From Dehalococcoidia bacterium (GTDB taxonomy: Bacteria; Chloroflexota; Dehalococcoidia; CAUJGQ01), in the NCBI GenBank assembly GCA_035310145.1, contig DATGEL010000084.1, forward strand, positions 1 through 53,402: a stretch of 53,402 bases of DNA, read 5' to 3'. Below the pieces are notes generated by a model, which was given only the letters and a program-made list of their open reading frames with translations, searched no databases and was not told the DNA's origin. The position numbers and the translations under genes were made by a program. Positions 25,671 to 36,372 of this stretch are shown here, piece after piece. Every line of letters begins with the position of its first letter. Position 1 is the stretch's first letter.

Positions 25671-28547
25671 CTACTTCACTGCTGTCAGCGATTCGGTGAG
25701 GGCGGCGAGACCGTTGACCACGTCGCCGTCGATGTGCAGGCGCAGGGCGCGGCGGCCGTGCTTCTCCAGCGATTGCAGGTCGCCCAGCGCCTGCGCCGCT
25801 TCGAGCACGGCGAAGCTGTACTTTTCGCCCGGCACCGGCGCGTCCCGCTTCGCCGTCGCCGTGATCTGCACGAAGACGCCGCTGTTCGGCCCGCCCTTGT
25901 GCAACTGGCCGGTGGAATGCAGGAAGCGCGGCCCGTAGCCCAGCGTCGTCGCGACTTTGAGTGCGTCGCGCAGGACGATGCGCCGCTTCTGCAGCTCGTG
26001 CTCGATCGCCTCGTCGTAGGGCAGATAGGCCATGATCGCCAGGTAGTCGCCCGGCTTCACGCCCTTGAGGAAGCCGGCCAGCGTCTCCGCAAAGGCGTGC
26101 TCGCCCGAAGCGCCGTTCGCGCCGCCGGCCCTCGCGCCGTTGCTGGTGCCGGCGGTGAGCGCCAGACCGTCGCGCCGCGCCGTCGGGTCCGGCTCGGTCA
26201 GGCTGCCCTTCGTCTCGAACTCGGCCAGCAGGCGCTTCGTGTTGTCCTTGCTCTCCTGCACGTTCGGCTGGTCGAAGGGGTTGATGCCGAGGATCGAGCC
26301 GGCGACGGCCGTGGCGAACTCCCAGCGGAACATCTCCGCGCCCAGGTCGAGCGCATCGTTCAGCGTGAGCCGCACCACCGGCTGGCCGGCCGCTTCGAGC
26401 GCCTTGACCTTGCGCTCAAGCGCGGCATCGCGGTTGCCCTTCAGCTCGATCAGGGCGAAGAGGCGATCGGCGCCGTAGTCCGCCGGCTTGCCCGGCGCTT
26501 CGGTCGCGATCGGGATCAGGCCGCGGCCCTCCTTGCCCGTGCTCTCGGCCAGGAGCTGCTCGCCCCAGAGGCCAAAGCTGGAGAGCTTCGGTGAAGCGAG
26601 AAACGTGACTTTGTCGTGGCCGTTCTGCGCCAGCGTGCCGAGGATCGTGCCCAGCCAGAGGCCGGGGTTGCTCGGGGCGGCGGCGCCCGCGCAGGCCTCG
26701 GCCATCACGTGCGCTCGCTCCAGCAGCGTCTTCACGTCCACGCCGGCCAGCGCCGCGGGCACGAGGCCGAAGGGCGAGAGCGCCGAGTAGCGCCCGCCGA
26801 TCTCGGGGTCGCCGTAGAAGACGCGGCGGAAACCCTGCTGCTTCGCCGCCGCTTCGAGCGAACTGCCCGGATCGGTGATCGCCACGAACTGCTTACCCGG
26901 CTCCTGCACGCCGGCCCGCTTCACCTGCTCCCAGAAGTAGGCGTGGAAGGTGTTGGGCTCCGTTGTGCTGCCGGACTTGCTGGAGACGATGAACAGCGTC
27001 TTCGGCAGGTTCACGGTCTGCTGAACCGCCAACACGTTGGCCGGGTCGGTGCTGTCCAGCACATGCAGGCGTGGATAGCCCTCGCGCTTGCCGAACGTTT
27101 CGGCGAAGACGAGGGGCGCCAGGCTGCTGCCGCCCATGCCGAGCACGACGGCGTCGCTGAAGCCTTCCTGCCGCACCTCTTCCACAAAGCTGTTCAGATC
27201 GTCCAGCGCCTTCAGCCCCGCTTCCGGCGCCGTGAGCCAGCCGAGCCAGCCGGAGAGCTCCTGGTCGTCCGGCTTCGCGTTCGGCTTCCAGTAGGTCGCG
27301 TCCTTCTTCCAGACGCGGCCCGCGGCGCCGCTCTTCTCGGCCGCGGCCAGCGCCCCATCGACCTTCCTCTCGAAGGCGCCGAGCGAGGCCGACTGCCGCG
27401 CCGCGAGGTTTGCCCGCATCACGTCGCTCTTGGCGGCGATGCCGGCGAACAGCTCGTCGATCGAGGCGGAGAACGAGGCGACACCCTCGTCCTCCAGCTC
27501 CTGCGTCACCTGCGTCATGCTGATGCCGGCCCGCGCCAGCCGGCGCATCGCCTCGTGCGCCTCGGCCAGGCCCGTATCGAGCGTGTCGGCGACAACGCCG
27601 TGGTCGCGGAAGGCATCGATCGTCTGTGGCGGCATCGTGTCCACGGTGTCGCGGCCGATCAGGTCTTCGACGTACATCACGTCGCGATAGGCGGGGTTCT
27701 TGGTGCTGGTGCTGGCCCAAAGCGGGCGCTGCACGCGGGCGCCTTTCTCGCGCAGGTCGCGGAACTCGTCGCCGTAGAAGATCTTCTTGAAGTCCTCGTA
27801 GGCGATCTTGGCGTTGGCGATCGCCGCCTTGCCTTTCAGCGCCTCCAGCTCGCGCTTCTGCTCGCCCTTCGCCGCCGCGATCTTCTCGTCGAGCATCTTG
27901 TCGACCTTGGTATCGACGCGGCTGACGAAGAAGCTGGCGACGGAGGCGATGCGGTCCACGGGCTGGCCGCGCGTGGCGCGCAGGCGCAGGGCGCGGACAT
28001 AGGCGCGGGCCACGTCGATGTAGCGTTCGACGGCGAAGATCAGCGTGATGTTGATGTTGATGCCCTCGGTCAGGCAGTGCTCGATCGCGGGCACGCCCTC
28101 GCGCGTGGCGGGAATCTTCACCATCAGGTTGGGCCGGTTCACGATCTGCCAGAAGCGCTTGACCTCTTTGATCGTGCCGTCCGTATCCCGCGCCAGGCCG
28201 GGCGCAACTTCGAGCGAAACGAAGCCGTCCTCACCGTGCGTCGCGTCGTAGACGGGGCGCAGGATGTCGCAGGCCGTGCGCACGTCGTCCGTGGCGAGCC
28301 GCTCGTAGATCGCGTTCGGATCGGCGCCCTTGCGCGCCATTTCGCGGATCTGGTCGTCGTAGTCGTCGCCCGCCGCGATCGCGTGCTGGAAGATCGTCGG
28401 ATTGGCGGTGACGCCGCGCAGGCCGTCGTTGTCGCGCAGGCCGGCGAGCGTGCCGTCTTGCAGAAACTTGCGGCGGATGTTGTCGTACCAGAAGCCCTGC
28501 CCGTGCACGGCGAGCTGCTGCAGCGGGTTCAGTTTCTTCGCGGCCAT
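25671..28547 (-). CDS. tal-pgi: Bifunctional transaldolase/glucose-6-phosphate isomerase fusion
   Basis: A 958-residue fusion. Residues 1 to about 370 are transaldolase: GVTANPTIF (45-53), the Schiff-base lysine Lys144 in NLMVKIPATREG, and RPLWASTSTKNP near 275. From about 380 to the end is glucose-6-phosphate isomerase: VVLGMGGSSLAP, FIVSSKSGSTTEPNTF, GGRYSALSPFGLVP and the C-terminal PYDEAIEHELQKRR. A Gly/Ala-rich insertion (about 820-845, TAGTSNGARAGGANGASG) looks like a flexible linker near the C-terminal part. It links the pentose cycle directly to fructose 6-phosphate. AAGGAG precedes the ATG. Known fusions of this type occur in several phyla including Chloroflexota and Actinobacteria. 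Confidence 0.94.
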   Translation of the reverse strand: MAAKKLNPLQQLAVHGQGFWYDNIRRKFLQDGTLAGLRDNDGLRGVTANPTIFQHAIAAGDDYDDQIREMARKGADPNAIYERLATDDVRTACDILRPVYDATHGEDGFVSLEVAPGLARDTDGTIKEVKRFWQIVNRPNLMVKIPATREGVPAIEHCLTEGININITLIFAVERYIDVARAYVRALRLRATRGQPVDRIASVASFFVSRVDTKVDKMLDEKIAAAKGEQKRELEALKGKAAIANAKIAYEDFKKIFYGDEFRDLREKGARVQRPLWASTSTKNPAYRDVMYVEDLIGRDTVDTMPPQTIDAFRDHGVVADTLDTGLAEAHEAMRRLARAGISMTQVTQELEDEGVASFSASIDELFAGIAAKSDVMRANLAARQSASLGAFERKVDGALAAAEKSGAAGRVWKKDATYWKPNAKPDDQELSGWLGWLTAPEAGLKALDDLNSFVEEVRQEGFSDAVVLGMGGSSLAPLVFAETFGKREGYPRLHVLDSTDPANVLAVQQTVNLPKTLFIVSSKSGSTTEPNTFHAYFWEQVKRAGVQEPGKQFVAITDPGSSLEAAAKQQGFRRVFYGDPEIGGRYSALSPFGLVPAALAGVDVKTLLERAHVMAEACAGAAAPSNPGLWLGTILGTLAQNGHDKVTFLASPKLSSFGLWGEQLLAESTGKEGRGLIPIATEAPGKPADYGADRLFALIELKGNRDAALERKVKALEAAGQPVVRLTLNDALDLGAEMFRWEFATAVAGSILGINPFDQPNVQESKDNTKRLLAEFETKGSLTEPDPTARRDGLALTAGTSNGARAGGANGASGEHAFAETLAGFLKGVKPGDYLAIMAYLPYDEAIEHELQKRRIVLRDALKVATTLGYGPRFLHSTGQLHKGGPNSGVFVQITATAKRDAPVPGEKYSFAVLEAAQALGDLQSLEKHGRRALRLHIDGDVVNGLAALTESLTAVK

Positions 28548-28676
28548 CGGGTTTGCTCCTTCTGGATCTACAGACCGGGGCGCCGTCTGTCGAGGCTCTC
28601 GTCGCGAAGGGCGCAGTTGGTTGGAGATGCCTGTTCCACAGCCATGATAGTGCGCCCTCCAGTAGCCGCCGCCGCG

Positions 28677-30689
<2,013 letters not shown>

Positions 30690-30916
30690 GGTCGCTCCTG
30701 CCCCGGCGCCTGGGCGCCCGTCTGTTCGCTTCGCCGTGTGTACGCTGCCTACCAGTATGCGCGATTCGCTTCGCGCCCGGATGATCGTACCGCTCAGCGC
30801 CGCAAGGCGCATGACATACCTGCCCAGTAGCGCCGCGCCATCTTCATGTTACAGCGCGAAGCAAACGGCTTCGCCTGACCATGGGAGTGATCAGAGGCGC
30901 CGGCGGCGCAGCGCGC

Positions 30917-30952
30917 GAAAAGCGCCGCTGGAGCGACTTGCTCCAGCGGCGC
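30917..30952 (-). terminator. Rho-independent terminator after the small gene
   Basis: A perfect 13-bp stem (30922-30934 with 30940-30952) with a 5-base loop is followed on the minus strand by TTTT. This is a classical intrinsic terminator for transcripts coming from the sigma-factor/small-protein side. It insulates the tkt cluster. Confidence 0.88.
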
Positions 30953-30979
30953 AGGGTTGGCGGGGCCGAGAGACGCTGC

Positions 30980-31177
30980 CTACGCCAGCCGGCCAACGAG
31001 CGGCAGGCCGCGCACCGCCCGCGGCAGCCGCAGCGAGCGCAGGCGGGCCGGCAGGCGCACGAGTGGACGGTTCTTGAGCCGCCCCGTTTCGATCTCGGAG
31101 GCGGTCAGCTCACGGCTCATGCGCGCGATCAGGAGCTGGTGTTCCAGCTGGCGGCACTCGACATCGTAGAAGTTCAT
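30980..31177 (-). CDS. Small protein of unknown function
   Basis: A 65-residue protein beginning MNFYDVECRQLEHQLLIARM behind GGAGG, then an Arg/Leu/Pro-rich C-terminus with repeated RLP/RLR units. The first half should form an amphipathic helix and the second is basic. The good ribosome site and the intrinsic terminator 28 bases downstream support it as real. No family recognised. It lies downstream of the sigma-factor gene on the same strand, separated by a hairpin. Confidence 0.6.
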   Translation of the reverse strand: MNFYDVECRQLEHQLLIARMSRELTASEIETGRLKNRPLVRLPARLRSLRLPRAVRGLPLVGRLA

Positions 31178-31347
31178 GGCCGTCCTCCGGTATCGCTGCG
31201 AACCGCGCGGGCCGCCTGGCGGCCGCGCCTGCCTACCGCTGTGTTGAGTGTGCGGCCGGGCGGCGCGGCGGGTTGTCGTCCGGCGGACGGTGGCATTGTC
31301 GGCTGGCGGACAGTTGCGCGGGCGCGCCGCGGAACGTGGACACAAAC

Positions 31348-31377
31348 CAGGCCGCCGGCAGCATTGCCGGCGGCCTG
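31348..31377 (-). terminator. Strong hairpin downstream of the sigma-factor gene
   Basis: A perfect 13-bp GC-rich stem (31348-31360 and 31365-31377) with a 4-base loop lies 32 bases after the sigma-factor stop. On the minus strand it is followed by GGTTTGTGT, a weak U-rich tail, so termination may be partial and allow read-through to the small gene. Confidence 0.65.
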
Positions 31378-31408
31378 CAGCGGAATGCGGAGACGCCCCG
31401 TGGAGTGC

Positions 31409-32506
31409 TTACGCCGCGCGGCTGTCCAGCGTGGCGGCGACGGGCAGCATCTCCGGCCGCCGGGCGGCGAGCTGGGCCGCCGCGCGCCGGCCGCGCTTCG
31501 CGGCGGCCGCCGGCGCCGGATCAACGGCAAGGGCACGCTGCATGAACTCGCGCAGCAGCTTGATCGCGCGGGCGTGCAGCTGACTGACACGCGACTCGCT
31601 GATGAACAGCATGCGGCTGACCTCGCGCATGCTCTTGCCCCGGCAGTAGTGCGCGTCGATCAACACTTCCTCGCGCGGCGGCAGGGAGCGAATCGCGTCG
31701 ATCAGCAGGCGGCTCAGCTCGCGCTGCTCCAGCCGCTCGCTGGGGCTGACGTCGGGGTCTTCGTCGGCCAGCAGGTTCAACAGGCTGAAGCCGGCCTCGT
31801 CGCCGCCGGTCGCGGCGCCGTTGTGGCCGTCGTCTACCTGTTCGAGCGAAACGACGGTGTGACCGAGCGCCTGCATGGTGCGGCGCAGCGTGTCGAGCGG
31901 GCGGCCGAGCGCCTCCGCAAGCTCGGGCAGCTCGGGCCAGCGGCCGCTGGCGTGCGCCAGGTCGGCGGCCACGCGGTCGATCTCCTTGCCCTTGGCACGC
32001 AGGCTGCGCGGCAACGGGTCCAGGGTGCGCAGCGCATCCTGGATCGTGGTGCGGATATGCATCACCGCCCAGGTGCTGAACTTGAGGCCACGATCGGCGT
32101 CGAAGGTATCGACGGCGGCGATCAGCCCCTCGATGCCGTACGAAAGCAGATCGTCGTAGTCGAGCAGCACGCTCTGGCCCGTGTGGCGCGACATCGCGTT
32201 GGCCACGTAGCGGGCGAGCGGCAGATGTCGGGCGATCATCGCCTGGCGCTCGGCCTGCTGCTGCGGGCTGAGGGCGGCGATGCGCGCGTACCGTTCGGCG
32301 CGGCGCCGCGCCGGCGCATTCTCGGCGATGGTCGTGCCGGCTTCGGACTCGTTGGCGTCGGCATCAGGATCGGCGCCGGCGTCCGCGGCGGCGATCAGGG
32401 CATCGGCAGCGGCGCTCAGCGCGGCGGCGTCTTCGGCGTCCAGGGTCTCTCGTGTGGGCGGTGCCGGGGACGTGATCGGGACGACGCGGATCGTTGCAGT
32501 ATCCAT
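31409..32506 (-). CDS. RNA polymerase sigma factor, FliA/WhiG (sigma-28) type
   Basis: A 365-residue sigma-70-family factor. After an Ala/Asp-rich N-terminal extension of about 65 residues come region 2 (HLPLARYVANAMSRHTG...LDYDDLLSYGIEGLIAAVDTFD, GLKFSTWAVMHIRTTIQDALR), region 3 (LPRSLRAKGKEIDRVAADLAHASGRWPELPELAEALG when read in sequence) and region 4 (RSLPPREEVLIDAHYCRGKSMREVSRMLFISESRVSQLHARAIKLLRE). The SYGIEGL and DALR motifs are those of FliA/WhiG/SigF relatives. No flagellar genes are visible, so a stress or developmental regulon is more likely. AGGAGCGGT precedes the ATG. Confidence 0.9.
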   Translation of the reverse strand: MDTATIRVVPITSPAPPTRETLDAEDAAALSAAADALIAAADAGADPDADANESEAGTTIAENAPARRRAERYARIAALSPQQQAERQAMIARHLPLARYVANAMSRHTGQSVLLDYDDLLSYGIEGLIAAVDTFDADRGLKFSTWAVMHIRTTIQDALRTLDPLPRSLRAKGKEIDRVAADLAHASGRWPELPELAEALGRPLDTLRRTMQALGHTVVSLEQVDDGHNGAATGGDEAGFSLLNLLADEDPDVSPSERLEQRELSRLLIDAIRSLPPREEVLIDAHYCRGKSMREVSRMLFISESRVSQLHARAIKLLREFMQRALAVDPAPAAAAKRGRRAAAQLAARRPEMLPVAATLDSRAA

Positions 32507-32618
32507 ACCGCTCCTGCCTCGGACCCGGTGCGTCGATCGCCGTTCCTGTCGTGTTTCGGCAGCGGCGCACCGATTCGGCCTCGTTCCCGATTGTCTGCGC
32601 GGCCTCCCCTGGTTGTGA

Positions 32619-32635
32619 TTAGGGGTTTGCCCTAA
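32619..32635. promoter_or_regulatory. TTAGGG/CCCTAA inverted repeat upstream of the sigma gene
   Basis: TTAGGG (32619-32624) and CCCTAA (32630-32635) flank a 5-base centre about 115 bases upstream of the sigma-factor start, next to an A/T-rich AAAAATTTGCATAA stretch that stands out in this GC-rich DNA. It may be an operator or part of a non-canonical promoter. No clear -10/-35 pair was found. Confidence 0.4.
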
Positions 32636-32674
32636 AAATTTGCATAACCGTCGGATCGGTGTCAGATCTTTGCA

Positions 32675-32865
32675 GGGATGAGGGACGAGGGAACAGGGAA
32701 CAGGGGACCGGTGAGGGGGACGGGCGGATGAGGCGCGCACGCTTGCCGGGTGTGCAGCGCCTGGCCGCCCCACCCCACGTGCGGCGCGCGAGTGTGCTAA
32801 TGTGCCAGGCGCTGCGAACGCCCGCGAACCCTGGCCCTTCCTCCCTCTGTTCCCTATCCCCTATC
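32675..32865. repeat. Inverted purine/pyrimidine tracts with internal 12-bp stem
   Basis: A GAGGGAACAGGGAACAGGGG tract (from 32686) faces a CTGTTCCCTATCCCCTA tract (from 32847) in opposite orientation. Between them GCAGCGCCTGGC (32754-32765) pairs exactly with GCCAGGCGCTGC (32804-32815). No coding signal lies within. It separates the TSUP operon from the sigma-factor promoter and may end TSUP/DUF1634 transcription. Confidence 0.6.
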
Positions 32866-33439
32866 CGCCGGCCTTGCCCAGCACGATGCCGGCAAGCAGC
32901 AGCAGCAGGACGACGCTGGTGAGCAGCGCATAGAGCCGGTCCCGCTCAACGGCGAAGGCGACGATCGAGATCGCCACGCGCATCACCGGCGTGAACAGCA
33001 GCACCAGCAGACCCAGTGAGATCACGCCGAACGCCTGGCCGCGGCGCACGGAGTCGAGCACGCCGCCGTAGCTCGCGGCGGGCAGCGGCTCGCCTGGCAG
33101 GCCGTCCTTCAGCAGCCCTTCGAGGCCACCCTTGTGCGCGCGCAGCAGCGCGGCGTGGTCCTGCCCGACCAGCAACGCGAAGCCGAAGAGGATGATCGCG
33201 ATGCTGCTCCAGACGCCGATGCGCAGCAACCAGGAGATGATCAACTCGACGGCGCTGTCGCCGGGCGGGCGCAACACGGGCGGGCCCTGGCGGTCGCGTT
33301 GCGCTCCGTCCGCGTCCACAACTGCTGCATCAGCCCCGCCCGCAGCCTCACTCGCCCCGCGATCGATCTCCCCTTCCCCTGGTATTGGGGGCGAAGCGAT
33401 GGCTCGGGGGATAGGGGCCGGCCGCTCGGCGTCGGGCAT
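32861..33439 (-). CDS. DUF1634 domain membrane protein with repeat-encoded N-terminus
   Basis: A 192-residue protein. Residues from about 63 match DUF1634: IISWLLRIGVWSSIAIILFGFALL, then RRGQAFGVISLGLLVLLFTPVMRVAISIVAFAVERDRLYALLT in the family order, giving three transmembrane helices. DUF1634 genes commonly sit beside TSUP permeases, as here: the ATG lies just past the TSUP stop with GGGAGG nine bases upstream. Residues 6-28 (PIPRAIASPPIPGEGE) are encoded by a dispersed repeat also found inside the MFS gene at 15714, so the family-typical protein probably starts later or has been lengthened. Confidence 0.85.
   Translation of the reverse strand: MPDAERPAPIPRAIASPPIPGEGEIDRGASEAAGGADAAVVDADGAQRDRQGPPVLRPPGDSAVELIISWLLRIGVWSSIAIILFGFALLVGQDHAALLRAHKGGLEGLLKDGLPGEPLPAASYGGVLDSVRRGQAFGVISLGLLVLLFTPVMRVAISIVAFAVERDRLYALLTSVVLLLLLAGIVLGKAGG
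33354..33420. repeat. Dispersed repeat, copy B (in frame in the DUF1634 gene)
   Basis: GCCCCGCG, then ATCTCCCCTTCCCCTGG and a half ending CTCGGGGGATAGGGGCCG. It aligns with copy A (15714-15781) and copy C (15011-15070). The C-rich left and G-rich right halves are partly complementary, so the RNA can fold. It is read in the same frame and orientation as copy A. Confidence 0.8.
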
Positions 33440-33442
33440 CGG

Positions 33443-34282
33443 TCAGCCTCCCAGGCCCTTGAGAAACATCTGCACGGTGATGATCAGCAGAATCACGAGG
33501 AAGACCTTGCGCACGGTGCGGCCGCGCAGGCCGCCCAGCAGCTTGCTGCCCGCCGTGGCGCCCAGCAGCACGCCCACGGCCACCGGCGCCGCCAGCACCG
33601 GGTGAATCTGGCCGCGGGCGAAATAGACGCTGGCGCTGGCCGCCGCGGTTACGCCGATCATGAAGTTGCTGGTGGCCGTGCTGACCTTGATCGGCAAGCG
33701 CATCGCCAGGTCCATCGCCGGCACCTTCAGCGCGCCGCTGCCGATGCCGAGCAGGCCGGAAACGGCGCCGGCGATGTACATCAACCCCAGCCCCGGCAGG
33801 GCGCCGGTCACCTGATAGCTGACCACGCGGCCCAGCGCCTTGTCCTCGTAGCTGCTGGCCAGCCGCAGGCGCTGCGAGATGTGATCCGGCACGAACGGCG
33901 CCGGCGCCTCTTCCCGGCGCTTGCGGAACATCGCCAGCGCCGAGTAGCCGAGCACAACGGCGAAGATCAGGTAGAGCGCCCGTCCGGCCAGCACACCGCC
34001 GAGGTAGGCGCCGCTGAGCGCGCCCGTCGTCGTGCCCAGCTCCAAAAACATGCCGGCGCGAATGTTGGAGAGATGGTCGCGCACGTAGGCCGCGGCGGCG
34101 CCGGAGCTGGTGGCGATCACGGAGACGATGCTGGCACCGATCGCCAGGCGGATATCGACGCCGAGGAACGTGGTGAGCGCGGGAATGACGATGATGCCGC
34201 CGCCCAACCCCAGCAGCGAGCCGAGCAGCCCCGCCGCCACGGCGACGAGCAGCACGATCAGGATGTAGACAAGCGGCGCCAC
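33443..34282 (-). CDS. TSUP family (TauE/SafE) permease
   Basis: A 279-residue polytopic permease of the sulfite/sulfonate exporter family. Both TSUP repeats are present: AAGLLGSLLGLGGGIIVIPALT (16-37) with IGASIVSVIATSSGAAAAYV, and GAVSGLLGIGSGALKVPAMDL with ISTATSNFMIGVTAAAS-like KVSTATSNFMIGVTAAAS. About eight hydrophobic helices. It probably exports sulfite or another small organic anion. GTG start at 34282 with a weak upstream site. It forms an operon with DUF1634 and is divergent from the ABC importer. Confidence 0.9.
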   Translation of the reverse strand: MAPLVYILIVLLVAVAAGLLGSLLGLGGGIIVIPALTTFLGVDIRLAIGASIVSVIATSSGAAAAYVRDHLSNIRAGMFLELGTTTGALSGAYLGGVLAGRALYLIFAVVLGYSALAMFRKRREEAPAPFVPDHISQRLRLASSYEDKALGRVVSYQVTGALPGLGLMYIAGAVSGLLGIGSGALKVPAMDLAMRLPIKVSTATSNFMIGVTAAASASVYFARGQIHPVLAAPVAVGVLLGATAGSKLLGGLRGRTVRKVFLVILLIITVQMFLKGLGG

Positions 34283-34370
34283 GTGCTCAGGGTATCGGGG
34301 TCAGGAAATAGGGAACAGAGATATCGGAGCGCGAGCGAACCGCGGGCGGCGTTGCGGCGCCGTGCTGCCG

Positions 34371-34399
34371 TTGCCAGCAACAGACGCCCTGTTTATGAT
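34371..34399 (+). promoter_or_regulatory. Sigma-A-type promoter for the ABC importer operon
   Basis: TTGCCA (34371-34376), an exact 17-base spacer and TATGAT (34394-34399) lie 105 bases upstream of the first permease GTG, in the divergent region with the TSUP gene. Five of six bases match the -10 consensus and four of six the -35. Confidence 0.65.
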
Positions 34400-34503
34400 G
34401 CGCTAACACCTCGCGGATATACTGCCGCGGGGTGGTCGGGCGGCAGGATCGGCCGGCCGCGGGCGAGCGACCGGAGCGAAGCGGACCGGAACAGGGAGGC
34501 GGC

Positions 34504-35448
34504 GTGTCCAATATCGCCACGGTGGCGGCGCCGGAGCGGCCGGCGCTGGGCGCGGCGCTGCGCCGGCGGTTGTCCTACGCCGCCGAGGCTGCGACGGGCT
34601 ACCTCTTCCTGGCGCCGTCGCTGCTCGTCTTCGGCACGTTCGTCTTCTATCCACTGGTCAAGTCGGTCTATCTCGGCTTTTATGTGAGCAACCCCTTCGG
34701 CACCGGCCAGGTCTACGTCGGCACGGACCAGTACCGCCGCGTGCTCAGCTCCGACCAGTTCCACACGGCGCTGGTGACCACGGCGCTGTTCGCGCTCTAC
34801 ACCGTCGCCGGCGGCGTGGTCCTGGGGCTGCTTTTGGCGCTGCTCGCCAACGCGCGGCTGCGGGGCATCTTCATCTTCCGCACGATCTTCTCCTCGACGA
34901 TCGCCACCTCGGTCGCCGTCGCCTCACTGATGTGGATTCTGCTGTTCAACCCCAGCATCGGCGTGCTCAATTGGGCGCTCTCGCTGCTGCACATCGCCCG
35001 CATCAACTGGCTGACCTCGCCGCACTGGGCGCTGTTCTCCGTCTCGATCGCCACGATCTGGCTGCAGCTCGGCTTCAACACGATCGTGCTGCTCGCCGGC
35101 CTGCAGGGCATTCCCGAGGAGTTGTACGAGAGCGCCCGCGTGGACGGTTCCGGCCCCGTGCGCCAGTTCTTCAGCATTACGTTGCCGATGCTCTCGCCCA
35201 CGCTCTTCTTCGTGATCGTGATCGCCAGCATCCGCGCCTTCGAGTCGTTCGGCCAGATCGATCTGCTGACGCAGGGCGGGCCGAACAACGCCACCTTCAC
35301 CCTGGTCTACGCGATCTACCGCAACGCCTTCTTCAACTTCGGCGCCACGGGCGTCGCGTCGGCGCAGGCTGTCGTCCTGTTCGTGATCATCCTGCTGTTC
35401 ACGGCGGTTCAGTTCGGCGTGGCCGAGCGCAAGGTGTTTTACGGATGA
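34504..35448 (+). CDS. ABC transporter permease, sugar type (UgpA/MalF-like)
   Basis: A 314-residue inner-membrane permease of the CUT1 carbohydrate importer family. Six transmembrane helices are expected. The coupling EAA loop reads LQGIPEELYESARVDGSGPVRQFFSITLPMLSPT across about 218-251, with the conserved Glu-Ala/Ser-Ala...Asp-Gly pattern. The GTG start at 34504 follows GGGAGG. Its stop overlaps the start of the second permease (ATGA), indicating coupled expression. Confidence 0.92.
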   Translation: MSNIATVAAPERPALGAALRRRLSYAAEAATGYLFLAPSLLVFGTFVFYPLVKSVYLGFYVSNPFGTGQVYVGTDQYRRVLSSDQFHTALVTTALFALYTVAGGVVLGLLLALLANARLRGIFIFRTIFSSTIATSVAVASLMWILLFNPSIGVLNWALSLLHIARINWLTSPHWALFSVSIATIWLQLGFNTIVLLAGLQGIPEELYESARVDGSGPVRQFFSITLPMLSPTLFFVIVIASIRAFESFGQIDLLTQGGPNNATFTLVYAIYRNAFFNFGATGVASAQAVVLFVIILLFTAVQFGVAERKVFYG

Positions 35449-36320
35449 CGGCCGCGCTTCCTGCCATCCAGACACAAACGCTGCGGCGGCCGGCGCGCCG
35501 CCGCCTGCGGGTCGGCACGCTGCTGCGCTACCTCGCGCTGACGCTGGCGGCGCTGGTGATCATCCTGCCGGTCTACCTGGCGATGATCACCAGCATCCTG
35601 CCGGCCAACGAAGTGGCGACGGTGCCGCCGCACTTCGTCACGCTGCACCCGACCTTCGACAACTTCCGCCACGTCTTTCGCGTGGTGCCGATGTGGCGCT
35701 TCCTGCTGAACAGCACCGTCGTGGCCAGCTGCATCACGCTGGCGCAGATGGCCACGGCGGCGCTGGCGGCCTACGCCTTCGTCTTCCTGCGCTTCCCCTT
35801 CCGGCGCATCCTGTTCTTCCTCTTCCTCTCCACGCTGATGGTGCCGGCCGAGGCGACGATCGTTCCCAACTTCCAGACGATCCTGCACCTGCACTGGATC
35901 AACACGTATCAAGGGCTGGCGGTGCCCTTTGCCGCCACGGCCTTCGGCACGTTCTTGCTGCGCCAGTTCTTCCTCAGCCTGCCGAAGGAGATCCTCGACG
36001 CGGCGCGCGTGGACGGCTGCGGCCACCTGCGCACGCTGTGGAGCGTGGTGCTGCCGCTCTCGCGGCCGGCCTTCGCCACGCTGGCCGCCTACGCCTTTCT
36101 CGCCGCCTGGAACCAGTATTTGTGGCCGCTGCTGGCCACGAACAAGCCAAGCATGCAGACGGTGCAGATCGGCCTGAAGGCCCTTGTCGGCAACGAGGCG
36201 TCCGATCCCGGCCTGGCGATGGCCGGCACGGTGATGGCCCTTTTGCCGACGATGCTGCTGCTGATCCTGGCGCAGCGCCACATCGTGCGCGGCCTGACGG
36301 GCGGCGCGGTGAAGGGGTGA
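35445..36320 (+). CDS. ABC transporter permease, sugar type (UgpE/MalG-like)
   Basis: A 291-residue second permease of the same importer. The EAA loop is LSLPKEILDAARVDGCGHLRTLWSVVLPLSRPA (read across the segment after LRQFF), and the preceding block is STLMVPAEATIVPNFQTI, typical of MalG-like subunits. A basic N-terminus (RRPARRRLRVGTLLRYLAL) marks the cytoplasmic side. The ATG overlaps the first permease stop. No ATPase gene follows, so the pair likely uses a shared MsmX/UgpC-like ATPase encoded elsewhere. Confidence 0.92.
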   Translation: MTAALPAIQTQTLRRPARRRLRVGTLLRYLALTLAALVIILPVYLAMITSILPANEVATVPPHFVTLHPTFDNFRHVFRVVPMWRFLLNSTVVASCITLAQMATAALAAYAFVFLRFPFRRILFFLFLSTLMVPAEATIVPNFQTILHLHWINTYQGLAVPFAATAFGTFLLRQFFLSLPKEILDAARVDGCGHLRTLWSVVLPLSRPAFATLAAYAFLAAWNQYLWPLLATNKPSMQTVQIGLKALVGNEASDPGLAMAGTVMALLPTMLLLILAQRHIVRGLTGGAVKG

Positions 36321-36372
36321 GCGTACGCCGCGAGCGCCCGGCGGAACTCGAATCAGTGAGGAGGCGAACTCG

